Part shown: positions 1-9,607 of the stretch, piece by piece | How positions within the stretch are numbered: the first letter of the stretch is position 1 | Layout: each line of letters opens with the position of its first letter | Notes under the pieces: model-generated | Told to the model about the DNA's origin: nothing | Seen by the model: only the letters and a program-made list of their open reading frames with translations | The model's database searches: none | Translations under genes and position numbers: made by a program | DNA from: Chromera velia | Lineage: Eukaryota > Sar > Chromeraceae | DNA: 37,269 nucleotides | NCBI GenBank assembly: GCA_018398765.1 | Contig: JAHBMJ010001003.1 | Coordinates: 1-37,269, forward strand | Reading direction: 5' to 3'

Positions 1-920
1 CTTTCACCCGAACACATATGGAAAGACTTCCCCAGGACAACAGGCAGCCAGAGTCTGAAGGCATCGTAGAGATCGAAATCACCCAGGGTGACCCTGCAAG
101 ACAGAAGTACAAGATACATAGATCCAAAGATCAAAGAAAACAAAAGGGTGACTCAGAGACAGGGAATGGCGGCCCCGGGGGAAGTTTTAACGGTAGATAA
201 AGACGGATGGACAGTATCACGACACGAAACACCATTGCACATTCTAGGCAGCACAAACACAGAGAGACGAACACCAATAGAAAGGCTACCAACCTGTGGA
301 GTGCGATCAAGAAGCGTTTGAGCCTTGTGGAATCAATTTTTTTTAGGACGACCATCATCTCATCCGTCTCTTCATCGGGGCTGGCAGCTGCAGTAGTTGA
401 CTTTGAAATTCCCACTTTGAAATTCCCACTTTCCCCCCTGAAAACAGATCAGTCAAATATTCTTTCAATGCTTGGATATCTTTTTTGGTCGCAGGCTGAT
501 CCATGTCCTCATCTGAAGAGTCTTCAATAATCCTTCTGCCCCCCTTCCTAACCTTCTGTTCATCCTTCCCTTCACCTTTTCCCCCTGTCCTTTGTTTTTT
601 GGGGGGTCTCTCCAGAGGTTGAATTTGAGTCTCTCCAGCCTTCTCTTTCTCTTCAGTCTTCTCTCTTGCTTGACGAAGCTTTTGGACTGCAGACGGGATG
701 CCAAGCGCTGCAAAAAAAAAAGAAAGAAAAAAAGAGGGATTACATCACATCCACAAAAATTGTTTACGCCTTCAGCGGTGATCCGCGGCAATCAAATCTC
801 ACCTGCGTCTTTTCCTGGCGTGGTATCTTTGCTTGACCGGCTGGGCATAGCAGCCTTGCTGGTCTTGGAGCTCTTTTCAGCACCAGCGCCCTTTCCTTTG
901 TCTTTTGCAGTCTTTTTCAT
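1..920 (-). CDS. Lysine-rich split protein, 5' part, frameshifted
   Basis: I do not recognise the family. Three exons can be read on the minus strand. Exon 1 is 920-803, starting at ATG 918-920 (MKKTAKDKGKGAG). Exon 2 is 707-294. Exon 3 starts at 93 and runs off the window. Introns 708-802 (95 nt) and 94-293 (200 nt) have GT and AG ends, the first with a T run before the acceptor. Exon 2 encodes a basic stretch (ERPPKKQRTGGKG, nuclear-signal-like), then an acidic IIEDSSDEDMD patch. Exon 3 reads VTLGDFDLYDAFRLWLPVV. A perfect 14-bp tandem duplication at 402-429 shifts the frame, so as written translation stops at 355-357. Without one copy, exon 2 is 400 nt and both splice phases fit. The gene could be a partner ORF of the adjacent transposon, since the two are divergently arranged. 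The gene model is inference; the phase agreement is seen directly. Confidence 0.6.
402..429. repeat. 14-bp perfect tandem duplication
   Basis: TTTGAAATTCCCAC occurs twice head to tail (402-415, 416-429) inside exon 2 of the minus-strand gene. As 14 is not a multiple of three, it breaks the frame. Confidence 0.95.
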
Positions 921-1413
921 TGTGATAAGTGTTGAGATGAAAGTTGTGAAAAGAAATCTGAAGGGGGAATTTTTAAATGAAGGAGAAAACAAAACTCAAA
1001 ACCCACAGCCCAAGCACTACCGAGCACCACTCTGTCCGATCTCTTTCTTTCTGTCCAATGAGACTCCAATGAGTGATGCCTGTTCATCGTTTGTCAGCTG
1101 GCTGTCTGATCCGTAAACCCAGAAAAATTCAGAGAAACAGAAAGGAGACGGGTTTTTTGAACGTGCCGCGGACAGCAAAAAGGACACAACCAAACTTTTG
1201 CAACGGATTTGTGCACGCGAGGCACGCAAAATTTTTTTTTGAGTGTAGCAACTATCAGCGAGATCGAGAGACGACTATGTAAGAACACTTGCAATTGATT
1301 GCGTCTGGGTTTCCAGCCTGGCATATTAATATATCTTTTTGGACAGAACTACTTTGCTTCAGAAATCAGCCCCAGAACAACTGGTTTGGCTCGGCTGGGC
1401 TGGGCTTAGAAAG
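921..1413. promoter_or_regulatory. Divergent intergenic region
   Basis: About 490 bp separates the ATG of the minus-strand lysine-rich gene (920) from the ATG of the plus-strand transposase gene (1414). No convincing ORF is seen. An AT-rich TATTAATATATCT at 1325-1337 lies about 77 bp before ATG 1414 and could be a TATA-like element. Shared promoter function is inference. Confidence 0.3.
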
Positions 1414-4400
1414 ATGGTGCAAATTGTCAGAGGCAGACGGGGAAAGGGGAAGGAGACGGCGAGACGGAATCAGGGCATGTGGAAATGTAGTGTCTGTTTT
1501 GCGCTGATGCCAAATGATCGCACAGTGATTCGAAAGCACTGGAAGCTGACAAAGTACCCTTTGCACAGGTCTGACTTAAAGCCTGTTGGTAGCGTGGTGG
1601 CGAACGGACGCCTAGAAGTGGCCGGTCAACCTTTACCACCCTTCCAGCCCGAGCCTGTGGATGAAGGTGCTCATGATCCTCCCGATGAGTCAAACTCTGA
1701 CTCTGAAGAGTTTGAAGCTGTTTTGGCAGCAGCAGCTGCAGCCGTACAAGGTCGTCGTGGCTGAAGACTGTCTGTGTCTTCGGAGTCGGTGTTTGAGGCT
1801 TTTGGGGGCATGGAGGAGGGAGAAGGGGACCAGATCGTGGACACTGATCTGTGTCTTGAAGAGGCAACTATCGCCAACGCGACCGAGCTTCTTCTCTTCA
1901 GGGCGATCTCGAAGACAAACTCGAACAACCGTAAGGCAGCAGTATGGCTGGAGACATTGAAGCACCCCATGTTTGACAAAAACCAGCTCCCACAAGGAGA
2001 ATTAAAGTCGGCTGTGCAGAGATTGAGGGAAAGATGCATGAGGCAGTATAATTTTTATGAAGAGAAGGAGTACGTTCCAACACTGCCCATATTTGGATGC
2101 ACAACTCTCTCGCGTTCTGAAATCAGAGACAGTAAGTCACCTGATGCCAGCCCAGCGACTTTCGCTTTCTTTTGGAGAGACCCTGTGGAAGCGATGAAAG
2201 TGCTTCTCCGACAAATAGCGATTGCGGGACATCCCTTACACTTTGCACCGACCACATCCTCCGCAATCAGAGAAAATGCGGGTTCAGCAAGGCAACCAGC
2301 GCGGCAGAGAAGGGTTGGGCCTCATTTCAGCAGCGCCGTCTTCTTCAAAGATATCTACAAGGCATTGATTACAGATCAGAATTTAGACACGGGAGAACAC
2401 GGAATTGTTGGCTTCGGATTTTCGGCAGACACCACAGCAACAGCCATCACGCCAATCTACTTGTTCACTACAAGTTCCACACGGAAATCGATTGAGTCTA
2501 GTGTGGGTAAAGTTTTGATTGGTCTCTTTCCAAAATGGAAGTTGTTCTCCAAACAGAAAGCTACAGAGAAACAGGTGAGAAAAGAAGCAGAAAGGAGAAA
2601 CAGGTGTTCTGGTCTCTGTCTGTGTCTTGAACTTCTCTGTCTCTGTCTGTCTGTCTGTTCTGGTCTCTGCCCCTTGTATCCTTATCATTCTTTTCTTTCT
2701 GTTCTTTTTATACCGTTGCAGAAGGCTGCCTTTCGGGACATGAAGATGGAGTGTATAGAAATTATTTTGGAGAGCCTGATCGATGTGGAAGCGGTCAGCC
2801 CACAGCCTGCATTCACGCTGAATCTTCGTGGGAAGCCCTCAAGTGCACCAAGTGGTGAATGGAAACTTCACTGCTTCGGACATCTTTTTTTGGCAGACAG
2901 GCCGATGGCGCAATTGAACGCGTCTGTGTTTGACGGTGGGTCAAAGAAGAAAATTGCACTGCCTTGTCAAATTTGTTATGCCAAAGGGGAGGAGTTAACA
3001 GACTTTAGTGAAGGCACCAGTTTGGTGGGTCGTTTTGCAAAGAAAACCAGAAGGGACATACTGCTGGCAGAAGAAACGTTGTTGGAGGAAAAAGCAAAGA
3101 AAGCAAGAGGGGAAGACAATCAGTTTGCTGAGATGAGCAAAAAACTGTCATTGCATTCATACTCACGGAAGAATCCGTGGTGGAGGCTCCGTTTTTTTTC
3201 TCCTAGATGCATGCCCCCATGTCTTTTGTATGACTGGGAGCTCGGGATTACGAAAAGGTGTGTTGAGACACTTGATTCCCATTTCTTTAATAGAGAGAAT
3301 GAACAGAGATACGGGGACAGGAACAGGCTGGACACTGTCGAGATGTACTTCAAGGAGGTTGTATTACCATCTGAGATGAGCCATCTCAACTCGAAGGGGG
3401 TCCTTTCAAACAGTCATCTCTCAGGAAAACAGCTTTTTCACGCAGTGGAGGTCTGTCAAGAATTTGTTTTCTTTTTTTTCTCTCTCTCCTTTTTATTCTC
3501 TCCTTTTCATTCTCTCATTCTCAATCTCATATTATACAGATCGATCTGTCAGTTGTTTTCTATTTTTGTACGGCTTGTGCATACAGATTCTTCCTTTTGC
3601 GATGGCGTGCAACGGAGTGGCGACTGAGTTGGTGGACATGTTTGCGGAGGTTGCATACGTGGGTTGCCTCCTGAGAAGAGAGTCGTACGGCATGAACAAG
3701 CTGGTTCGACTGAACAACGATCCTGGTTGGTGGCGATCGGCTCGGCGTCCTTATTTGCAACACCATAAAAAAGTTTGTGTCAGTCATGCAAAAGGCTGGG
3801 CGCGACTACACAGCGATGGTCAAGCCGCATGATATTTCCGAGCACACAATTGAAGGGTATATTTACCTTGGCCCTCCTGTACTGTTGTCAACAGAGCCTT
3901 TTGAGCATGCCCACAAGCCTCTGAACGCACTTCTTACCTGCATCACTCGCCGTTACTTTGAAAAATCAATGCTCAAGCGAGTTGCCGAACAAGAAGCTGT
4001 TGATATTCTCTTTGAGAAAGAGGAAGAACAAAAAAGAGAGCGTGAAATGAGAAAAATAAAAGACAAGATTGATGAGAAGTTTTTTTGGCGTGCAGGCGAG
4101 TACTTGCTGTTTGACATTCATTGTTCTGGTGCGCTTGCCTCTGAAATCAGGTTCATTCACCGTTTGATTCCCTGTTTGACAGACTTCATTTATTTGTGTT
4201 TTCACTCCTATGAGCAGGATTCTCCGACAGAGAAAGAGCGAAAGAAGAATGAAATTCGGAACATGCTTTGCGATTTTGGAGGGGTCACTGTGTATAAAAA
4301 AATGTACATGCCGCAAGTGAAGAAGTTTCGCAAGCTTCTTTCCACTGAAAATGAATTTCGCGAAGACACTTTCTCGACTTCGAATGTTTCAGTGGTAGCA

Positions 4401-4910
4401 TCAGCATGGCCTTGCGAGGGGGGAAGCGGGAATCATAAGTACTTTCGTGCGTTTTCTGCTGTAAGGCTGCAGTGGAAAGACAGCGAGTATAATGCGATGC
4501 GTCCAGATGAAGTGGAAGCTCTAATGACAGAAGATGATTTTCAGTCAGAGAAACGCAATCTGTTTGGTGTCTTGTCTCTTCTATTTGTTTTGCATCTACG
4601 TGAAAATGCACCTGCAGAGATGAAAAGTGATAAGTGGCAGTTTGTGATCGGCAAAAAAATGTGTCTGGTTGAATGTTTTCATGAATTTTGTCAATCGCCT
4701 TCGTATGGCGCTGCTCTCCGTTCAAGGTACGTTGCGTTCTTGAAACAGTGTGATGTGCATTTTGTAGACCATGTGGTTGACCGTGTGTTGTTAATGCCAG
4801 ACTTGATGTACAATTGGAGAACAGGCAGAAATCAACAGCGAGGTGGACAAAACAGAGCAGCCCGACATCCAACTGACTGTTGTTTTTGGATAAACGAATT
4901 TGTGACATGA
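1414..4910 (+). pseudogene. CACTA/Plavaka (TNP2-like) transposase, decayed
   Basis: This is a DNA-transposon transposase remnant. Proposed exons are 1414-2574, 2722-3450, 3587 to about 3740, and about 3750-4910. Introns 2575-2721 and 3451-3586 have GT-AG ends and pyrimidine tracts. The N-terminus has a Cys-x2-Cys finger (WKCSVC, from 1477). The family signs are a block FLADRPM followed by PCQICYAKGEE near 2885-2995, and a later block TEPFEHAHKPLNALL near 3890-3935. They match my memory of Plavaka/TNP2 proteins (FLADSPMHAE...NPCRMC; TE-FE--N). Joining exons 2 and 3 gives a clean HAVEILPFAM. Defects are an in-frame TGA at 1762-1764 and a shift from frame 2 to frame 3 between about 3600 and 3770. 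Either could instead be a cryptic intron. I found no terminal repeats for the element. Confidence 0.7.
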
Positions 4911-5654
4911 CCTCGAATGAGCGGCTTTGACTAAGTGACTTCAAAGTTAACTCCGGGATTGATTGACACTTCACATCAAAAATAGTTAAAATAGTAAAAT
5001 AGTATTAGTTGATCGGTTAAAATAGTACAAATAGTCATTTTTTTTACTATTTTCACTATTTACTATTGAGGTGCTGAATGTAGCTGATTCTAAGCTGAAT
5101 GAAACTTTATAAAACTTTTTTTTTCGAACTGTCTGTTTTCTTTCTCCTCTTATGTAATACACGTACTGAAAAGCATTACATAATTGGACTTCATCAAAAC
5201 TCTGATAACTACAAATTGCATTCAAGCTTTGATTGCTTTTAGCTTAGTACTACCTTTGATCGTGTTGTGTTCGTTAAATCTCTCTGCAAGCCTATATACC
5301 GCTTGCCCCTTTAATTTTGAAATATTTGAAAGAATTAAAAAAAAATTGTCTCTTGAGGTTGCCTGTGGCTCAGTCGCTTGGTTTGGGCCCCCGCAGGCCC
5401 AAAAAGCGCGCTGGGCCGAAACGGCACGCGAAGTTTTGCAGGCCGAGCCATGCAGCACGATCGCGTGGAACATGTACATCTCGAGTCACATGCACAGCCT
5501 TCAGCTTTTGAGGGCAGAACTTCTGCCACAAACTTCTGACGGGTAGCCTCTGACCTTCCAGACTCTACTTCGGGTTGAATGCATGAATCGACACGCAGTG
5601 AACAGTACAAGACCCGCGAGATCTGACATTTTTTGACTTTCTGTCTCTTCTACG
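4911..5654. other. Noncoding stretch after transposase
   Basis: The first ~430 bp are AT-rich, with an imperfect palindrome listed separately. From about 5355 base composition jumps to GC-rich. It includes a short hairpin, TTTGGGCC / GGCCCAAA, with a 6-nt loop at about 5382-5403. Small ORFs here show no recognisable protein pattern. Confidence 0.5.
4982..5070. repeat. AT-rich imperfect palindrome with AATAGT motif
   Basis: The left side repeats AATAGTAAAATAGT-like words; the right side carries ACTATTTTCACTATTTACT. The two sides are imperfect inverted copies around about 5035. It may be a subterminal repeat of the upstream transposon, but no matching left end was found. Confidence 0.5.
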
Positions 5655-6137
5655 ATGAGTTTCCCTTCTTCGGAAGCCGCCTTCCTGACTGGTGAGGGGA
5701 GTGCCGAGTCTTTGCACACTATGGGGCTCCTCGGAGGGTCTGCTGAGGGAGAGAGCATGGACCTTCGGAACTCATCTGGAGTCTTGTCATCCTTGCTGAG
5801 TCAAGGAGGAATTCCGAAGACGGGAGACGGCTCTCTGTTGGGAGGCGTCTCTTTCTCGAATGGGACTGATGAAGGACTTGGAGAAGACCATGTGCAGTTG
5901 GGGTCAAACTATACAGAAGAGCCGAATCGTGGCCTCCTGGCTGGCGTGCCTCAGTCGGACGTCCAGGGGGGCGCTTCAGACATCGGGAGCTTTCAAGATT
6001 CTGTGGATGATAGGCTTGGAGGGTCTGGTGTGTTTGGTGGAGGTTCTGTATTTCTGGGTAGTTCAGTTGTCGGGAATGTTCAGGTTGCGCTGCCTTCCCA
6101 CTATTCTGCGACCCTTGCTGCCACGTCACAGGCTTAG
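5655..6137 (+). CDS. Gly/Ser-rich hypothetical ORF
   Basis: A 160-residue open frame starts MSFPSSEAAFLTGEG after a pyrimidine-rich leader and ends at TAG 6135-6137. It is rich in Gly, Ser and acidic residues and has no recognised domain. It sits about 500 bp upstream of the first TPR exons on the same strand, so it could be a 5' exon of that gene. No donor with the right phase was identified. The opposite strand is also open but proline-rich, as expected from composition. Confidence 0.3.
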   Translation: MSFPSSEAAFLTGEGSAESLHTMGLLGGSAEGESMDLRNSSGVLSSLLSQGGIPKTGDGSLLGGVSFSNGTDEGLGEDHVQLGSNYTEEPNRGLLAGVPQSDVQGGASDIGSFQDSVDDRLGGSGVFGGGSVFLGSSVVGNVQVALPSHYSATLAATSQA

Positions 6138-6640
6138 GGGAGTGAGAGGAGAAGGAATCCCGGGGTGAGTGCCTTGGAAAGTACTTTGGGAGAGATGAAT
6201 CCAGAGAGTAGGGGAGGGGGGGGTGGTCTGGGAGCAGTGAGAGTTTCAGTCGAGGGCAGTGTGGAAGTAGAAGATTCGGGTAGAGATGGGCATAAAGGTG
6301 GGAGGGCTGAGCGGGATGGTTCTGCTGAATTGGGGAGAGATGGCCAACTGACTGGGGAGGGGGGGGAGGGGGCTGCCGGGGCTGGATCACCTGATTGGAG
6401 ATAGGGACTTAACTCTCTTTCGGGAACGGCATGAGACATTGAGTGAGGAAGGCACAGGTGCATGTAGTTTTATTTTTTTTTTTTCTTCTTCTTATAGGCC
6501 TGTCAGATCTCTCTTTTTACAGCTGCCTGCCTTGAAATGTTTTCTTTTGTCGTCTCTCATTTTATCATCCTATACTGAAGCGTATTTAGTTTTTTCATGT
6601 TCTCACCTTTCCACTTTTCTGCTTTCCAACCCACTTGCAG
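6138..6640 (+). other. G-rich tract then intron-like region
   Basis: 6141-6402 is strongly G-rich on the plus strand, with runs of 4-8 G (around 6215-6225 and 6357-6375) that could form G-quadruplexes. 6440-6640 is pyrimidine-rich and ends CCACTTGCAG at 6640, a good acceptor for the TPR exon that follows. Confidence 0.5.
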
Positions 6641-7281
6641 ATGAAACACGTGCAGAGACCCTGCAGTTCTTCTTCGATGGTTTGAGAAAGATAGGCGATG
6701 ACTTCAACAGCAAACGTTCCAGAGATGTACTTACGCAATTCGATTTGTCAAGAGACGGTTTGGATCACTACATTTTCAGTGAGGCTGCAATCGGTGGTCT
6801 ATAGAGTCGCCTTCTGACATCCCAGTCTCTGTCTTGTCTCAGCTGTGCAGTTATTCTGTCCTTCTCTCTACTCGCTTGTCTCTTTCAGTCAGAGAAAAGT
6901 TAGCTGACTTTCTCCTGATGGTTATCTATGCAAACAGAGAGACGGGGACAGTGCAGGGTGAGTTTGCAGAGAGACTGTTGGCATCAGCCTTGACCAACAA
7001 AGCTGGCACATTGGTAGAGGCAGGTCACCCTGATGACGCCATGAGAAGGTATGAGGAGGTGCTGCGGGTGCAACAAAAAGATTTTGGGGACGAGCATCCT
7101 GAGACAGCCAGCACCCTTAACAATATGGCTGGGGTGTTTAAACAGCAGGGAAAGTACAAGGAGGCTATGCAGAGGTATGAGGAGGTGCTATGGGTGCACT
7201 AGAAGGTCTTTGGAGACAAGCATCCATCAACAACCCTCACACACAAAATTATTGAAGAATTACGACGACCCGGATTGATGT
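6641..7281 (+). pseudogene. TPR (kinesin-light-chain type) gene remnant, copy 1
   Basis: Two exons, 6641-6778 and 6889-7202, are separated by a 110-nt GT-AG intron. The split codon fits and gives HYIF-I-REKLADFLLMVIYA. The first exon is not TPR (FFFDGLRKIGDDFNSKRSRD). The second holds a lead-in and about two TPR units of the 42-residue type (MRRYEEVLRVQQKDFGDEHP). Such units form alpha-helical protein-binding scaffolds. The frame hits TAG at 7200-7202, where related units at 14166 read CAG, so this is probably a C-to-T nonsense change. The same frame continues through a conserved tail (THKIIEELRR) to about 7281. The 3' part is duplicated near 14284-15241. Confidence 0.65.
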
Positions 7282-8017
7282 AGGCATTGTGGTCTTCCAT
7301 TCATCCCTTTTTCAACTCAATCCGTTCCCTTCTTTCCGGTACTCTTTTCGCATATATGTGAGGGGGTCGCTGTTGTTCAGAGCATTTGATGGCATTTTTA
7401 GGGGAAGAGAAAAATGAATGCAATGCCGCCTCTCTGTTACCCTTTTGAAAGTCCCCACGGGCACTTGCCGTCTGAATCAGACATTCTTCGTACGGCCACA
7501 GCAACAGAAATTGGGAGACGTCTCAGCAAAGTCGTTGCACCTCAAAGCTTTTTCGTCTCTCTCAGCAATAAAAGAATGGACCCATTGAAGGAGGAGGAGA
7601 AAGACTTCAATGGCTGTGCAAGCAACCGACATAACGAACCCACAGAAACTCCAGAGCGCTCTCCTCACATCGTTTTTTTTTGTCAAGGATAGCTTTTGTA
7701 ATCTCTTGCATGGGCTGGTCCACTGATCGGTCTGTTGAGTCTTCTGACATTTCTGAAGAGAGGATCGAACGGTAGCATTGAAGTTCTCGGACAAACCCGC
7801 TACTTATGATGAGAGTGCATCGATCGTGCAGGGGAAGGGGGGGTAGAGGGTGTGAACGAGAGGGAATCAATCGAATTTCCTTCTCGCCTGCATTCGAGCA
7901 GAGGAAGTGCGCCCGATTTTGTTTGAACAGACACCGGTTTGCGCGGGGTGAGAGGGGAGGGGCGGGAAGGAGAAGCTTCAGGACCTGCATGTGAGGGTCC
8001 TGTGCCACAGAGAGTCG
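7060..8017. repeat. Direct repeat, left copy (TPR t3' end plus flank)
   Basis: This matches 14284-15241 in the same orientation, with an offset of 7224 bp over most of its length. It carries the end of the TPR frame and about 730 bp of noncoding flank. In 7600-7785 I counted 12 differences by eye, all transitions. Homology stops abruptly at 8017, where an inverted TPR stub begins. Confidence 0.85.
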
Positions 8018-8680
8018 GACCTTCTGCAGCACTCGCAGCACCTCCTCATACCTTTGCATGGCCTCCTCATACTTTGTTCCATGCTATTAGGCGCCACACA
8101 GAGATGGCTCAAGGCAAGGCTGGTTTAGGGACAGAAGCTACAGGACTGGCCAGAAAGTTCACTCAAAGACAGGCTTAAGGTTCCAATTCTCTGAGCAACA
8201 CCTAGAGCTCTCCACCACTCGACTCGATTCAATCTCGATCTATTCGCTAGCTTCCACTCAATCTAATCGTGCATGGCTAACGTAGGAGACGCTAGAGACT
8301 GCTCCGTCTCCTTTTGTCCTGGCTTTCGACTACAACAATTGGAATCTCCTCTATTTTCTCTCTGATTCTGGACAGGACGGCATGTAGAAAGAGACGCCGC
8401 GTCTCCCAAGCATGGATCCGGTTGGGGACGCGCGTGTATTTAATCGCCACCACAAAAATTAGGAGAACCACATAAATTAGGCCCACTGCGTTGTTTCCTC
8501 GTGGCATGCCTGGGTACATCGATTTGTTCCGGGGCCCTGGGTCCTGTGCGGCCTACTTCGCACGGCCTTCCCCCATTGCTTTGCCCACGGGCAGCCCTAG
8601 GCGCCCGTGGCTGGTCTAAATGGCTGTAAGGCCCGCCGCCTCCCGCGGCTCCTGGCGCGCCTAAGTAGGACATCACACAT
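8018..8680 (-). repeat. 663-bp inverted repeat, left arm
   Basis: This arm is the reverse complement of 12884-13546, with equal arm lengths and no indel seen. It consists of 57 bp of TPR coding sequence read on the minus strand (8018-8074) and the 605-bp LTR-like sequence (8075-8679). Differences from the right arm are almost all transitions. Confidence 0.9.
8075..8679 (-). mobile_element. LTR-like 605-bp sequence, left (inverted)
   Basis: On the minus strand it begins TGTGTGATGTCC and ends GGAACA, i.e. TG...CA bounds. It has the same length as the copy at 12885-13489. Both copies are followed by the same TPR sequence, AAGTATGAGGAGGCC. It contains two small open frames also open in the other copy: one starting MSYLGAPGAAGGGGPYSHL, and one with a hydrophobic LIYVVLLIFVVAI stretch. 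No purine tract precedes this copy. LTR identity is inferred from ends, length and the purine tract beside the right copy. Confidence 0.5.
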
Positions 8681-8771
8681 AAAAGATCGAATGACAGACG
8701 AGAAGACAAACCCAAGCCATATGAAAAAATTTTCTAAACAAAGGACTGACCAGAATCAGCAAGACCCAACA

Positions 8772-8931
8772 AAAGGAAGCAGACAGGCAGAGAGAAGTCA
8801 TACTTACAGACAGCAAGCATAGAGATAGAAAGGTGAAGGGATGATCTTTCAAAGGGAAGCAGACAGGCAGAGAGAAGTCACACCTGCAAACAGCAAGCAT
8901 AGAGATAGAAAGGTGAAGGGATGATCTTAAC
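8772..8931. repeat. 80-bp tandem duplication
   Basis: Two adjacent copies share GAAGCAGACAGGCAGAGAG (8776 and 8856) through GGTGAAGGGATGATCTT. The copies differ at a few positions, all transitions. On the minus strand each copy contains a pyrimidine tract like an intron acceptor. Confidence 0.9.
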
Positions 8932-9108
8932 CGTAGCCACCTGTCCGACCTTGACGGTTGGCCTAAGCAAAACGCAAAGACGTGGACCTAAGGCCTGAAG
9001 AACATAGCTAGGCACCCCGGGGGTGTTCAAAAGCATAGTACCGGGTCCGTCATGGAAGGTAAAAGGTTGCGTCGGACACAGATCATCAGCAGGACAAGAG
9101 TCTTGCAC
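8932..9108 (-). CDS. Coding-like fragment, unknown family
   Basis: On the minus strand an open stretch reads VQDSCPADDLCPTQPFTF and continues to LLRPTVKVGQVATV. It is preceded by a T-rich region and runs into the 80-bp duplication. It may be an exon remnant of an element in the opposite orientation. I do not recognise it and there is no start codon of its own. Confidence 0.25.
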
Positions 9109-9607
9109 CTTTATAAAACAAATGAAAGGAATAAAAAGACAGACATTCACACAAAGAGGCCAGAATGAAAAGGAGATGGGAAGGAAAAGATGTGTCAGAC
9201 TAAGCAGACAAGGTCAGGCACACAAGAGAGACCAGACTGACCGATCCGAATGCTGGAACCCTGTATCGGTACCTGCGAACATTCATGAAATTCAAAGGTA
9301 ACCGGCCCCACGAAAATCGGATCACTCAAAATTATAATAACTACAGCCCTCAAACCGATTAAAAAAAACCACGTACGCATCCAAAACAAACACAGATATA
9401 CAACAAAGGGTCCTCATGTACGGCTTGCTCAAACAGAAACCAAATTGCCAAACCCAGAACACCATCATTTAGTCTTCCCTCCAACCTTCATTCATAAAGA
9501 CCGGTAGAAAATGGCACAGAGAGAGAGACCCACCGTTATCAGCATCAAGAAAGGGACTGGAATGGAAGTAGTCCAATTCTCATAGACCCTCCTGACAAAG
9601 AAGGCTA

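Larger units (their letters stand above)
8680..9510. other. Leader region between LTR-like copy and gag-like frame
   Basis: Noncoding on the plus strand apart from short ORFs. It contains an 80-bp tandem duplication and a minus-strand coding-like fragment, listed separately. I saw no primer-binding site that I could name. Confidence 0.4.

Noticed and set aside
5360-5430. tRNA box A-like GTGGCTCAGTCGCTTGG, possible tRNA-derived SINE
   Set aside because: No acceptable B box or cloverleaf, and no second copy in the window.
5719-6390. 223-codon Pro-rich ORF on the minus strand
   Set aside because: Low-complexity complement of the G-rich tract and Gly/Ser ORF; no independent coding sign.
8772-8931. 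CRISPR-like repeat
   Set aside because: Only two adjacent 80-bp copies with no spacer pattern, in eukaryotic DNA.
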